A stretch of DNA of 64,000 bases from assembly GCA_040385245.1 (NCBI GenBank), contig JAZKHT010000001.1, positions 62,001-126,000 of the forward strand, in the 5' to 3' direction. Positions within the stretch are counted from its first letter, which is position 1. Every line of letters starts with the position of its first letter. The translations under genes and the position numbers were made by a program. The notes under the pieces were generated by a model. The model saw only the letters and a list, made by a program, of their open reading frames with translations, had not been told where the DNA came from and searched no databases. Positions 50,521 to 59,715 of this stretch are shown one piece after another. This DNA is from JAZKHT01 sp040385245 (GTDB lineage: Bacteria; Pseudomonadota; Alphaproteobacteria; Rhodobacterales; Rhodobacteraceae).

Positions 50521-51054
50521 ATGACGCTTTTCCCCAAGGCACTTCTTCTTGTCGCAGCCCTTGGCCTTGCGGCCTGCAACAATCCTGACCGCTATGGCGC
50601 AGGCGGTGCCGATGGCGCTGGCGGCGCGGGCGGATTCGGTGCGGGTGGCATTGACACCATGGGTCTGGGCGATCCCAGCGACCCGCGCTCCATCGCGTAT
50701 TTCAACCAGACGGTCGGTGACCGCGTATTGTTCGCGGTGGACCAGTCCAGCCTGTCGCCCGAGGCACGCAATGTCCTGATGGGGCAGTCGCAATGGCTGG
50801 CGACGAACCCCGACTACGCGATCATCATCGAAGGCCATGCCGACGAACAGGGCACACGGGAATACAACCTGTCGCTTGGTGCGCGTCGTGCGTCTGCCGT
50901 GCAGGACTTCCTGATCAGCCAGGGCGTGTCACCCAGCCGGATGCGGACCGTGTCCTATGGCAAAGAACGCCCGATCGAAGTGTGCTCGACCGAAGATTGC
51001 TACATGAAGAACCGCCGCGCCGTGACGGTGCTGTCGATGGGCGCAGGGGTCTGA
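50521..51054 (+). CDS. pal: Peptidoglycan-associated lipoprotein Pal
   Basis: Pal links the outer membrane to peptidoglycan. The signal peptide ends with lipobox LAAC (Cys19). After a Gly/Ala-rich linker (GAGGADGAGGAGGFGAGG) the OmpA C-terminal domain starts at about residue 60, with IIIEGHADEQGTREYNLSLGARRASAVQ as its peptidoglycan-binding core. The 177-residue length is normal. AAAGGA lies upstream. cpoB starts 4 nt after its stop. Confidence 0.96.
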   Translation: MTLFPKALLLVAALGLAACNNPDRYGAGGADGAGGAGGFGAGGIDTMGLGDPSDPRSIAYFNQTVGDRVLFAVDQSSLSPEARNVLMGQSQWLATNPDYAIIIEGHADEQGTREYNLSLGARRASAVQDFLISQGVSPSRMRTVSYGKERPIEVCSTEDCYMKNRRAVTVLSMGAGV

Positions 51055-51058
51055 CCGG

Positions 51059-51880
51059 ATGCGGATGCTCGGCCTTTTTCTGATCCTGCTTTTGCCCACC
51101 GGTGCTCTGGCGCAGGACAGGGCGCAGACATTGGCCGACATCCGGTCCGAAATCGGCCTTTTGCAGGGCGAGTTCAATGCGCTGAAATCCGAACTTGTCA
51201 CCTCGGGCGCTGCGGCGACCGGGGCGGCGGGGGGCGATGCGCTGCAACGGCTTGATGCGATCGAGGCGGCGCTGACCCGCCTGACCGCCAAGGCCGAAGA
51301 GGTCGAACTGAAGGTGAACCGCGTCGTGACCGACGGCACCAACCGTCTGGGCGATCTGGAATTCCGCCTGTGTGAAATGGAAGAGGGTTGCGATATCGCG
51401 GCCCTTCCCCCCACGCCCCCCTTGGGTGGCGGTGCTGCACCTGCCCCTGTCGTCTCGCCCGATCCGACCGCTCCGGCGGCGGGCGGGCCGGAACTTGCCG
51501 TGGGCGAACAGGCAGACTTTGACCGGGCCAAGGAGGTGCTCGCCACCGGTGACTTTCGCGCCGCCGCTGACCTCTTTGCGACCTTTACCCAATCCTACAC
51601 GGGTGGACCGCTGACCCAAGAGGCGCATTTCCTGCGGGGCGACGCGTTAAGCCAGCTTGGCGATACTGCAGGATCGGCGCGCGCCTATCTGGATGCCTTT
51701 TCGGGGCAGCCATCGGGGCCGCGCGCAGGCGAATCGTTGCTGAAGCTGGGTCAGGCATTGGGTGCGCTTGGCCAGACGCCCGAGGCTTGCGTGACCCTGA
51801 CCGAGGTGGGAACCCGCTTTCCCGGCACCATCGAGGCAACCAATGCGCAGGTGGCGATGCAGGGGCTTGGGTGCTTCTGA
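51059..51880 (+). CDS. cpoB: Tol-Pal cell division coordinator CpoB (YbgF)
   Basis: CpoB is a periplasmic protein coordinating peptidoglycan synthesis with Tol-driven outer-membrane constriction. The 273 residues have a signal peptide (MRMLGLFLILLLPTGALA-QD), an N-terminal coiled coil (ADIRSEIGLLQGEFNALKSEL... LTRLTAKAEEVELKVNRV), a Pro-rich linker and C-terminal TPR repeats (about 150-270: AKEVLATGDFRAAADLFATF, AHFLRGDALSQLGDTAGSARAYLDAF). tilS overlaps its end. Confidence 0.9.
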   Translation: MRMLGLFLILLLPTGALAQDRAQTLADIRSEIGLLQGEFNALKSELVTSGAAATGAAGGDALQRLDAIEAALTRLTAKAEEVELKVNRVVTDGTNRLGDLEFRLCEMEEGCDIAALPPTPPLGGGAAPAPVVSPDPTAPAAGGPELAVGEQADFDRAKEVLATGDFRAAADLFATFTQSYTGGPLTQEAHFLRGDALSQLGDTAGSARAYLDAFSGQPSGPRAGESLLKLGQALGALGQTPEACVTLTEVGTRFPGTIEATNAQVAMQGLGCF

Positions 51881-53106
51881 CGACTGATCTTGTCGAACGA
51901 TTGATGCAGGGCCTGGGTGGGGCGGCAAACGCCCCCTTGGGCCTTGCTGTTTCCGGGGGTGGGGATTCCATCGCCCTATTGCATCTGGCGGTTGCAGCGG
52001 GCCTGCCAGTTCAGGCGGCCACCGTCGATCACGGCCTTCGTACCGGATCGGATGCCGAAACGGCAGGCGTTGCCGCGACCTGCTCCCATCTTGGCGTGCC
52101 GCACCGGACCCTGCGATGGCACTGGGACGGGAAAGGCAACCTGCAGGATCAGGCCCGCCGGGCCCGTCTGGCGTTGCTGGCGGAATGGGCGCGCGGGCAG
52201 GGGTTGGCGGTTGTGGCACTGGCCCACACCCGCGACGATCTGGCCGAGACGTTTCTGATGCGTCTTGCGCGTGGCTCAGGTGTGGACGGCCTGTCGGCCA
52301 TGGCCCCGGATCGTCTTGCCCAAGGTATCCGCTGGGTGCGCCCGTTGCTGGACGTCGCGCGGTCTGATCTGCGCGATTGGCTGCAAGGGCAGGGCATTGC
52401 TTGGGTGGATGATCCATCGAACGAGAATGACCGCTTTGACCGGGTCAAGGCGCGGCGCGTTCTGGCGGCGCTGGCCCCCTTGGGATTGGACGCAGCACGG
52501 CTGGCCGAGGTGGCGGGCCATTTGTCGCAGGTCCGCGCCGCGCTGAACGTTCAGACCCAGCACGCCGCCGCGTCTCTGGCCCGTCTTGACCGGGGCGATG
52601 TCGTGTTGGATGGCGCAGGCTTTGCCGCGCTGCCTGATGAAATCCGGCGTCGGTTGCTACAAGCGGCGATCCAATGGATTGCTTCGGCGGAATATGGCGC
52701 AAGGGGGCCGCAAATTGTACAGCTTCGTGACCAATTGGCAAAGGGGCGCAGCGCCACGCTTGCCGGTTGTCGTTTTCTGACCGCCAAAGGCATGATCCGC
52801 ATCACGCGCGAGGCAGGCAAACTGCAAGGTTTGCGCGTGCCGATAGATGCGCTGTGGGATGGCCGCTGGCACCTGCACGGCCCGGAAAACAAGGGCTTGG
52901 CGGTTGGTGCGCTGGGGGCAAAGGGGCTGCTGTCCTGCCCTGACTGGCGGGCGGCCGGTCTGCCCCGCGCCACGCTGTTGGCGTCGCCTGCGGTCTGGTT
53001 CGGGGACGATCTGATCGCCGCCCCGCTGGCGGGCTTTGGTCCCGGATGGCAGGCATCCTGCACAATGCCCCCGGAACCCCTATCTTCTGCACCTTTATCG
53101 CATTGA
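51871..53106 (+). CDS. tilS: tRNA(Ile)-lysidine synthase
   Basis: TilS changes cytidine 34 of tRNA-Ile to lysidine so that it reads AUA. The PP-loop SGGGDSIALLHL (about 26-37) binds ATP and is followed by VDHGLR, ALAHTRDDLAETFLMRLARGSGVDGLSAM and WVDDPSNEND, all typical. GTG 51871 starts it with AGGGG upstream, overlapping cpoB by 10 nt. It gives 411 residues. ftsH follows after about 80 nt. Confidence 0.93.
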   Translation: MLLTTDLVERLMQGLGGAANAPLGLAVSGGGDSIALLHLAVAAGLPVQAATVDHGLRTGSDAETAGVAATCSHLGVPHRTLRWHWDGKGNLQDQARRARLALLAEWARGQGLAVVALAHTRDDLAETFLMRLARGSGVDGLSAMAPDRLAQGIRWVRPLLDVARSDLRDWLQGQGIAWVDDPSNENDRFDRVKARRVLAALAPLGLDAARLAEVAGHLSQVRAALNVQTQHAAASLARLDRGDVVLDGAGFAALPDEIRRRLLQAAIQWIASAEYGARGPQIVQLRDQLAKGRSATLAGCRFLTAKGMIRITREAGKLQGLRVPIDALWDGRWHLHGPENKGLAVGALGAKGLLSCPDWRAAGLPRATLLASPAVWFGDDLIAAPLAGFGPGWQASCTMPPEPLSSAPLSH

Positions 53107-53130
53107 ACCAGCGGCGGTTATCTCTATCTT
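53103..53130 (+). promoter_or_regulatory. Possible ftsH promoter
   Basis: TTGAAC (53103-53108), a 16-nt spacer and TATCTT (53125-53130) lie about 55 nt before ftsH. I could not see a heat-shock (sigma-32) consensus. Confidence 0.35.
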
Positions 53131-53184
53131 AGACATCAAGGCTGGGCGCTTTCTGCGGTGCCGTGGCATTTCGAGGAGACACTC

Positions 53185-55095
53185 GTGGGTAACGCACGAA
53201 ATATTGCATTCTGGGTCGTTCTGTTTCTGCTGATCCTTGCGCTGTTCAATCTGTTCAGCGGTGGGCAGACGACCATGTCGTCGCGGCCCCTGTCCTATTC
53301 CGACTTTGTCGCGCGCGTCGACGCCGGGGATGTCGCCAGCGTGACGCTGGACGGCGAACGGGTGATCGTGCGGGCCAAGGACGGCACGCAATACATCACC
53401 ATCAAACCCGAGGGTGAAGAAGTTGCCACGCAGCTGATCGCCAAGGGCGTCGATGTGCGGGCCGAGGCGCAAGAGCAGTCGGGTTTCTTCTCGCTGATCA
53501 GTCTGTGGCTGCCGTTCCTTGTGCTGATCGGGGTCTGGATCTTCTTCATGAACCGGATGCAGGGCGGCGGGCGTGGCGGCGCGATGGGCTTTGGCAAAAG
53601 CCGTGCGAAACTGCTGACGGAAAAGCATGGCCGCGTGACGTTTGACGATGTGGCCGGTATCGACGAAGCCAAGGAAGAGTTGGAAGAGATCGTCGAATTC
53701 CTGCGCAATCCGCAAAAGTTCAGCCGTCTGGGCGGCAAGATCCCCAAGGGGGCGCTGCTGGTCGGCCCCCCGGGCACCGGTAAAACCCTGTTGGCCCGCG
53801 CGATTGCTGGCGAGGCTGGGGTGCCGTTCTTTACAATCTCAGGCTCTGACTTTGTCGAAATGTTCGTGGGTGTCGGCGCAAGCCGCGTGCGGGACATGTT
53901 CGAACAGGCGAAAAAGAACGCGCCCTGCATCGTCTTCATCGACGAGATTGACGCCGTAGGCCGTGCGCGCGGTGTCGGCATCGGGGGTGGCAATGACGAA
54001 CGCGAACAGACGCTGAACCAGTTGCTGGTCGAAATGGACGGGTTCGAGGCGAACGAGGGCGTGATCATCGTCGCCGCCACGAACCGCAAGGATGTTCTGG
54101 ACCCGGCGCTGCTGCGCCCCGGTCGTTTTGACCGTACGATCCACGTGCCGAACCCCGATATCAAAGGCCGCGAGAAAATCCTTGGGGTGCATGCCCGCAA
54201 GGTTCCGCTTGGACCCGACGTCGATCTGCGCACCATTGCACGCGGCACACCCGGCTTTTCGGGCGCCGATCTGATGAACCTTGTCAACGAGGCTGCCCTG
54301 ACGGCCGCCCGCGTTGGACGCCGGTTCGTCACGATGGATGATTTCGAACACGCGAAAGACAAGGTGATGATGGGCGCGGAACGCCGCAGCATGGTGCTGA
54401 CCGCCGATCAAAAGGAAAAGACCGCCTATCACGAGGCTGGCCACGCCATCGTCGGCATGAACATGCCCAAGTGTGACCCGGTCTACAAAGCCACGATCAT
54501 CCCGCGTGGCGGTGCCTTGGGGATGGTGGTCAGCTTGCCGGAAATGGACCGGCTGAACATGCACAAGGACGAAGGCAAGCAGAAGATCGCCATGACCATG
54601 GCCGGAAAGGCCGCCGAGATCATCAAGTATGGCGAAGAGGGCGTGTCTTCCGGCCCTGCGGGCGACATTCAGCAGGCGTCGGCACTGGCGCGCGCCATGG
54701 TGATGCGCTGGGGCATGTCCGATCTGGTCGGCAACATCGACTATTCAGAAGCCCACGAAGGTTATACCGGTGGAACGGCAGGCTTTTCGGTATCTGCAGA
54801 AACGAAGAAGCTGATCGAGGGCGAGGTGAAGCGTCTGATCGACGAAGGCTATGAAACCGCCCGCGCCGTTCTGCTGAACAAGGCCGACGATTTCGAACGT
54901 CTGGCCAAGGGCCTGCTGGAATACGAAACCCTGACAGGCGACGAGATTCGCCGGGTCATGGCGGGCGAGGTTCTGGGCGGTGACGACGATGCTGACAAGC
55001 CCGCATCGGGCGGCGGCAATGCCTCTATCGCGTCGATCCCGAAAACCCGGCCCAAGCTGCCCAAAAGCGGCATGGAACCCGAGCCGACGGTCTGA
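53185..55095 (+). CDS. ftsH: ATP-dependent zinc metalloprotease FtsH
   Basis: FtsH is the essential inner-membrane protease that degrades misfolded membrane proteins and regulators such as LpxC and sigma-32. Two membrane segments (about 5-24 and 104-123) flank a periplasmic domain. Walker A GPPGTGKT is at 194-201, Walker B FIDEIDAVG follows, and the zinc site is HEAGH (416-420). The start is GTG 53185 because GAGGAGA precedes it; the longer frame at 53158 is unlikely. 636 residues. Confidence 0.96.
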   Translation: MGNARNIAFWVVLFLLILALFNLFSGGQTTMSSRPLSYSDFVARVDAGDVASVTLDGERVIVRAKDGTQYITIKPEGEEVATQLIAKGVDVRAEAQEQSGFFSLISLWLPFLVLIGVWIFFMNRMQGGGRGGAMGFGKSRAKLLTEKHGRVTFDDVAGIDEAKEELEEIVEFLRNPQKFSRLGGKIPKGALLVGPPGTGKTLLARAIAGEAGVPFFTISGSDFVEMFVGVGASRVRDMFEQAKKNAPCIVFIDEIDAVGRARGVGIGGGNDEREQTLNQLLVEMDGFEANEGVIIVAATNRKDVLDPALLRPGRFDRTIHVPNPDIKGREKILGVHARKVPLGPDVDLRTIARGTPGFSGADLMNLVNEAALTAARVGRRFVTMDDFEHAKDKVMMGAERRSMVLTADQKEKTAYHEAGHAIVGMNMPKCDPVYKATIIPRGGALGMVVSLPEMDRLNMHKDEGKQKIAMTMAGKAAEIIKYGEEGVSSGPAGDIQQASALARAMVMRWGMSDLVGNIDYSEAHEGYTGGTAGFSVSAETKKLIEGEVKRLIDEGYETARAVLLNKADDFERLAKGLLEYETLTGDEIRRVMAGEVLGGDDDADKPASGGGNASIASIPKTRPKLPKSGMEPEPTV

Positions 55096-55097
55096 TC

Positions 55098-55880
55098 TTG
55101 ACGACTGATCCACAGGACTGGAGCCCCGAAGCCTATGACAGGTTTCGGGGCCTTCGCTTGCGCCCCGCACTGGATTTGCTTGCGCAGGTCGGTGATCTTC
55201 CCGCCGGTGCGGTGGTGGACCTTGGGTGCGGCAACGGTGCTGTCGGTCAGGCCTTGGTGGACCGGTTTCCGGCCCGCGACCGGATCGGGGTCGATCTGTC
55301 GCCCGCCATGCTGGCCAAAGCCGCCGAGACGGGCTGCTATCACCGCGTCATCGAGGATGATCTGACGGACTGGCAGGCCGATGGCCCGGCGGCGCTGATC
55401 TATTCCAATGCGGCGCTGCAATGGGCGGGCGGGCACGACACACTGTTGCCGCGTCTGGCCGCGATGCTGGTGCCCGGCGGGGTGTTGGCCGTGCAGATGC
55501 CCCGCCAGGTCTTTGCACCATCGCACCGGTTCCTGCGCGACATTGCCGCCAGTCTGTTCCCCGACCGGTTCGATTTTGCGGGGTGGGAACCGCCTGTGCG
55601 CACTGCTGCCGGGTATTGGGAACTGCTTGCCCCGCTTGGGCAGGTCAATGCCTGGGAATCCGAATATGTGCAGCGCCTTGATCCCGCTACGGGCGCGCAT
55701 CCCGTGCGGCGTTTCACCGAAAGCACGGCAATGCGCCCCTTTCTGGAGAAACTGACCGAAACAGAAGCCGCCGCCTTTACCCACGCCTATGACGCGGCGC
55801 TGACGGCCGCCTACCCCTTGCTGGGCGACGGTGCTGCGCTGTTCCCGTTCCGCCGCGTATTCTTTACGCTGATACGCTGA
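55098..55880 (+). CDS. SAM-dependent methyltransferase (trans-aconitate methyltransferase-like)
   Basis: A 260-residue class I methyltransferase. The SAM-binding site is VVDLGCGNGAVGQALVDRFP with IGVDLSPAMLAKA next and the later ALIYSNAALQWAGGHDTLLPRLAAMLVPGGVLAVQMP block. This sequence, with QWAGG-type loops, resembles the trans-aconitate 2-methyltransferase (Tam) group, but the true substrate is not known. The start is TTG 55098, 3 nt after the ftsH stop. The MOSC gene overlaps its last base. Confidence 0.85.
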   Translation: MTTDPQDWSPEAYDRFRGLRLRPALDLLAQVGDLPAGAVVDLGCGNGAVGQALVDRFPARDRIGVDLSPAMLAKAAETGCYHRVIEDDLTDWQADGPAALIYSNAALQWAGGHDTLLPRLAAMLVPGGVLAVQMPRQVFAPSHRFLRDIAASLFPDRFDFAGWEPPVRTAAGYWELLAPLGQVNAWESEYVQRLDPATGAHPVRRFTESTAMRPFLEKLTETEAAAFTHAYDAALTAAYPLLGDGAALFPFRRVFFTLIR

Positions 55881-56479
55881 TGCCGGTTCTGAAACCCACC
55901 ACCTTTGTCGGGCAGATCATCTGGCTGGGCCGGGTCCCCGACCGCGCCCGCGCTTTGCAGGCGGTCGCGGTTGATAGCCTTGATGCCACCTTTGCCGGCC
56001 CGGTTGGCGAAGATCATGGTGGTTTGACGCGGCCGTCGTGCAGCCGTGTGCTGGCGCAGTATCCGCGCGGCACGACCATCCGCAACACGCGGCAGTTTTC
56101 CATCCTTTCGGCCGAAGATTTGGCGCAGATCGCCGGGCGGATGGGGCTGGATGCGTTGGACCCCGCCTTGCTGGGGGCGACGATGGTGATCGGGGGCATC
56201 CCTGATTTCAGCCACATCCCGCCTTCATCGCGTCTGCAATCGGACAGCGGGACCACGCTGGTGGTGGACATAGAAAACCGCCCCTGCGTGCTGCCCGCAA
56301 AACCGATCGAGGCGCAGCATGCCGGCTTTGGCGCGGCCTTCAAGACCGCCGCCAAGGGTCGCCGGGGCATAACCGCCTGGGTCGAACGCGAAGGGGTGCT
56401 GCGCGTGGGCGACGCCATTCGCCTGCACATTCCCGATCAACCGGTGTGGGCACACCTGGACGCTGCACGCCGCGTCTGA
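55880..56479 (+). CDS. MOSC domain protein
   Basis: A 199-residue protein with a MOSC domain (about 20-185), a fold used by molybdenum-cofactor sulphurases and related sulphur-carrier enzymes. Typical pieces are GPVGEDHGGLTRPSCSRV, IRNTRQFSILSAEDL, and the Cys-containing DIENRPCVLP. The target is unknown. Its start codon overlaps the end of the methyltransferase gene, which suggests a shared transcript. Confidence 0.87.
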   Translation: MPVLKPTTFVGQIIWLGRVPDRARALQAVAVDSLDATFAGPVGEDHGGLTRPSCSRVLAQYPRGTTIRNTRQFSILSAEDLAQIAGRMGLDALDPALLGATMVIGGIPDFSHIPPSSRLQSDSGTTLVVDIENRPCVLPAKPIEAQHAGFGAAFKTAAKGRRGITAWVEREGVLRVGDAIRLHIPDQPVWAHLDAARRV

Positions 56480-56653
56480 CTGGAATATTCGTTCCATAAA
56501 CGGCAAAATTTCCGCGCATGTTCCAGAATTTCCGATCGGAAACGTCTCGCGGCGAAAATGACGGGGAACATGTCGGAAAAGCCCCTCACATTGCCCGACA
56601 TGACCGCTATCACGTCGCAAACGGGGCATCGGCGGCCCCACAGGGAGACGGAC
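56480..56653 (+). promoter_or_regulatory. fhs leader with nested TTCC/GGAA palindromes
   Basis: The 174-nt leader has three related inverted repeats: TGGAATATTCGTTCCA (56481-56496), TTTCCGATCGGAAA (56529-56542), and CATGTTCC (56517-56524) with GGAACATG (56565-56572) enclosing the second. They may be sites for a GGAA/TTCC-binding repressor, or an RNA fold. AGGGAGACGG before ATG 56654 is the ribosome-binding site. Confidence 0.45.
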
Positions 56654-58330
56654 ATGGCCTTCAAAACCGACATCGAGATTGCACGCGAAGCGAAAAAGAA
56701 ACCGATCATGGAGATCGGCGCAAAGCTGGGTATCCCGTCGGAGCACCTGCTGCCCTATGGCCACGACAAGGCCAAAGTCAGCCAAGAGTTCATCAAGTCC
56801 CTTGCAGGTCGCCCTGATGGCAAGCTGATCCTTGTCACCGCGATCAACCCGACGCCTGCGGGCGAGGGCAAGACCACCACAACCGTTGGTCTGGGCGACG
56901 GTCTGAACCGCATCGGCAAAAAGGCCGTCGTCTGTATCCGCGAGGCCAGCCTTGGCCCGAACTTCGGGATGAAGGGCGGCGCTGCGGGTGGCGGCTATGC
57001 GCAGGTCGTCCCGATGGAAGAGATGAACCTGCACTTCACCGGTGACTTCCACGCAATCACATCGGCCCACAACCTGCTGTCGGCGATGATCGACAACCAC
57101 ATCTATTGGGGCAACGATCTGGACATCGACGCCCGCCGCATCGTCTGGCGGCGTGTGATGGACATGAACGACCGCGCGCTGCGCGACATCGTGGTCAACC
57201 TTGGCGGCGTCGCCAACGGCTTTCCGCGCCAGACCGGGTTCGACATCACCGTCGCGTCCGAAGTCATGGCGATCCTGTGCCTGTCCAAGGATCTGGTCGA
57301 TCTGCAAAAGCGCCTTGGCGATATCGTCGTGGCCTATCGCCGCGACAAATCCCCGGTCTATTGCCGCGACATCAAGGCCGACGGCGCCATGACCGTGCTG
57401 CTGAAGGATGCGATGCAGCCCAACATCGTGCAGACGCTGGAAAACAACCCGGCCTTTGTGCATGGCGGCCCGTTCGCCAACATCGCCCACGGCTGCAATT
57501 CGGTCATCGCCACCACGACCGCGCTGAAGCTGGGCGAATACGTCGTGACCGAGGCCGGCTTTGGTGCCGACCTGGGCGCGGAAAAGTTCTTTGACATCAA
57601 GTGCCGCAAGGCCGGTCTGAAACCTGCTGCTGCGGTCATCGTGGCCACGGTGCGCGCGATGAAGATGAACGGCGGCGTCGCCAAGGCCGATCTGGGCACC
57701 GAAAACGTCGATGCCGTGAAAAAGGGCTGCGCCAACCTTGGCCGCCACGTTGCCAACACCAAGGGCTTTGGCGTACCGGTCGTCGTCGCCATCAACCACT
57801 TTGTCAGCGACACCGACGCCGAAATTCAAGCGGTCAAGGATTACGTCGCCTCGCAAGGGTCCGAGGCGATCTTGTGCAAGCACTGGGCGCAAGGGTCTGC
57901 CGGGATTGAAGAACTGTCGCACAAGGTCGTGCAACTGGCCGAATCCGGTGCCGCGAACTTTGCCCCGCTCTACCCTGACGAAATGCCGCTGTTCCAGAAG
58001 ATCGAAACCATCGCCAAGCGCATCTATCACGCGGACGAGGTGCTGGCCGACAAGTCGATCCGGGATCAGCTCAAGGCATGGGAAGCCGCAGGATATGGCA
58101 ACCTGCCCGTGTGCATGGCCAAGACGCAGTACAGCTTTACCACCGATCCGAACGTCCGTGGCGCGCCCACCGGCCACTCGGTCCCTGTGCGCGAAGTGCG
58201 TCTGTCTGCGGGTGCCGGTTTCATCGTGGCCATCTGCGGCGAGATCATGACGATGCCGGGCCTGCCCAAGGTGCCGTCGGCCGAGGTGATCCGCCTGAAC
58301 GATGCGGGCAACGTCGAAGGGCTGTTCTGA
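56654..58330 (+). CDS. fhs: Formate-tetrahydrofolate ligase
   Basis: Fhs makes 10-formyl-THF from formate, THF and ATP, or runs in reverse during one-carbon oxidation. The P-loop-like ATP site is PTPAGEGKTTTT (66-77). Other conserved blocks are EASLGPNFGMKGGAAGGGYAQV, LHFTGDFHAITSAHNLLSA, and AGFGADLGAEKF. Start at ATG 56654 (MAFKTDIEIA, 558 residues). aroQ and folD follow, and FolD continues the same one-carbon path. Confidence 0.96.
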   Translation: MAFKTDIEIAREAKKKPIMEIGAKLGIPSEHLLPYGHDKAKVSQEFIKSLAGRPDGKLILVTAINPTPAGEGKTTTTVGLGDGLNRIGKKAVVCIREASLGPNFGMKGGAAGGGYAQVVPMEEMNLHFTGDFHAITSAHNLLSAMIDNHIYWGNDLDIDARRIVWRRVMDMNDRALRDIVVNLGGVANGFPRQTGFDITVASEVMAILCLSKDLVDLQKRLGDIVVAYRRDKSPVYCRDIKADGAMTVLLKDAMQPNIVQTLENNPAFVHGGPFANIAHGCNSVIATTTALKLGEYVVTEAGFGADLGAEKFFDIKCRKAGLKPAAAVIVATVRAMKMNGGVAKADLGTENVDAVKKGCANLGRHVANTKGFGVPVVVAINHFVSDTDAEIQAVKDYVASQGSEAILCKHWAQGSAGIEELSHKVVQLAESGAANFAPLYPDEMPLFQKIETIAKRIYHADEVLADKSIRDQLKAWEAAGYGNLPVCMAKTQYSFTTDPNVRGAPTGHSVPVREVRLSAGAGFIVAICGEIMTMPGLPKVPSAEVIRLNDAGNVEGLF

Positions 58331-58352
58331 CCAACCGGTCGCGTTGTTCTTT

Positions 58353-58384
58353 CGGGATGCCTTCGTTATGACAAAGGCATCCCG
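58353..58384 (+). terminator. Hairpin after fhs
   Basis: CGGGATGCCTT pairs with AAGGCATCCCG around a 10-nt loop, starting 23 nt after the fhs stop. There is no T run, and aroQ begins 19 nt after it, so it may be a partial terminator. Confidence 0.45.
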
Positions 58385-58402
58385 ATCACGACGAGGCGAC
58401 AG

Positions 58403-58705
58403 ATGAGAACCCCGGCAGACTGCACGACGATGGCCGAACTGCGGGCCGAGATCGACCGGCTGGATGCCGAACTTGTGGCACTGTTTGCGCAGCGCGTGGC
58501 CTATATCGACCGCGCCGCGCAGATCAAGGAAACGGTCGGCCTGCCCGCCCGGATTACCCCCCGCGTGGAAGAGGTCGTGGCCAACGTCCGCAGCCACGCG
58601 ACGGCCCATGGCCTGCCGCCGGACAAGCTGGAAAAACTGTGGCGCAAGTTGATCGACTGGTCGATCGAGCGCGAAGAGACCCATTTGGGGAAGGACGAAC
58701 CATGA
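58403..58705 (+). CDS. aroQ: Chorismate mutase (AroQ type)
   Basis: A 100-residue all-helical chorismate mutase that makes prephenate for Phe and Tyr synthesis. The N-terminal helix LRAEIDRLDAELVALFAQRV has the family catalytic Arg and Asp pattern, and the second helix has IDRAAQIKE. It is monofunctional, with no fused dehydratase or dehydrogenase. Its stop overlaps the folD start (ATGA), so the genes are coupled. Confidence 0.92.
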   Translation: MRTPADCTTMAELRAEIDRLDAELVALFAQRVAYIDRAAQIKETVGLPARITPRVEEVVANVRSHATAHGLPPDKLEKLWRKLIDWSIEREETHLGKDEP

Positions 58706-59592
58706 CGGCCACTGTGATCGACGGCAAGGCTTTTGCAGCAAAGGTGCGTGCGCAGGTGCAGGCGCATGTGGCGCGGATGAAGGAAGAGCAGGGGCTGGTT
58801 CCCGGTCTTGCGGTCGTTCTGGTGGGCGAAGACCCCGCGTCTCAGGTTTATGTCCGCAACAAGGGCACCCAGACGATCGAGGTTGGCATGGCCAGCTTTG
58901 AACACAAGCTGCCCGTGGACACGGCCGAGGCTGATCTTCTGGCGCTGATCCGCGCGCTGAACGCCGATCCGGCGGTGCATGGCATTCTTGTGCAACTGCC
59001 GTTGCCCAAGCATCTGGATTCCGAACTGATCATCAACACCATCGACCCGGCCAAGGACGTTGATGGCTTTCACATCAGCAACGTCGGCCTGCTGGGCACG
59101 GGGCAGAAAAGCATGGTGCCCTGCACGCCGCTGGGCTGCCTGATGATGCTGCGCGACCACCACGGCAGCCTTGCCGGGATGGAGGCTGTCGTTGTGGGTC
59201 GGTCCAATATCGTGGGCAAGCCGATGGCGCAACTGTTGCTGGGCGACAGCTGCACCGTGACCATCGCGCACAGCCGCACCAAGGACCTGGCCGAGGTGTG
59301 CCGTCGCGCCGATATTCTTGTGGCCGCTGTCGGTCGGCCCGAAATGATCCCCGGCGATTGGGTGAAACCGGGTGCAACCGTGATCGACGTCGGCATCAAC
59401 CGGATCGAACGGGATGGCAAGACGCGGCTGGTTGGCGATGTGCATTATGCCAGTGCCGCAGAAGTGGCAGGCGCCATCACCCCGGTGCCCGGTGGCGTTG
59501 GTCCGATGACCATCGCGTGCCTGCTGGCCAACACCCTGACCGCCTGCTGCCGCGCCAACGGTCTTGCAGAGCCAAAGGGCCTGACGGCCTGA
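58702..59592 (+). CDS. folD: Methylenetetrahydrofolate dehydrogenase / methenyl-THF cyclohydrolase
   Basis: FolD interconverts 5,10-methylene-THF and 10-formyl-THF with NADP. The active-site pair is Tyr50 and Lys54 (YVRNKG). The NADP-binding block is VVVGRSNIVGKPMAQLL (164-180), and the C-terminal signature is PVPGGVGPMTIACLL. Length 296. It overlaps aroQ, and together with fhs completes interconversion of formate and methylene-THF. Confidence 0.96.
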   Translation: MTATVIDGKAFAAKVRAQVQAHVARMKEEQGLVPGLAVVLVGEDPASQVYVRNKGTQTIEVGMASFEHKLPVDTAEADLLALIRALNADPAVHGILVQLPLPKHLDSELIINTIDPAKDVDGFHISNVGLLGTGQKSMVPCTPLGCLMMLRDHHGSLAGMEAVVVGRSNIVGKPMAQLLLGDSCTVTIAHSRTKDLAEVCRRADILVAAVGRPEMIPGDWVKPGATVIDVGINRIERDGKTRLVGDVHYASAAEVAGAITPVPGGVGPMTIACLLANTLTACCRANGLAEPKGLTA

Positions 59593-59654
59593 TCATTCAG
59601 TTCCAACCCTGATCCATCTGATTGTATGGGTTACATTCTTCCACAAATAGATCG

Positions 59655-59684
59655 TTGCCAGACCGCCGTTTCAACGTGTAGACA
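59655..59684 (+). promoter_or_regulatory. Possible promoter of the LytTR gene
   Basis: TTGCCA (59655-59660), an 18-nt spacer and TAGACA (59679-59684) precede the gene at 59716 in a locally AT-rich stretch. No LytTR-type direct repeats were found. Confidence 0.35.
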
Positions 59685-59715
59685 ATATTCATTGGGTAGC
59701 GGTACGTCGGGGGAC

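Noticed and set aside
56225..58741. An 838-codon open frame on the minus strand opposite fhs, and similar long minus-strand frames
   Set aside because: It is antisense to clearly conserved fhs, and its protein is low in complexity and rich in His, Arg, Asp and Gly typical of GC-rich shadow frames.
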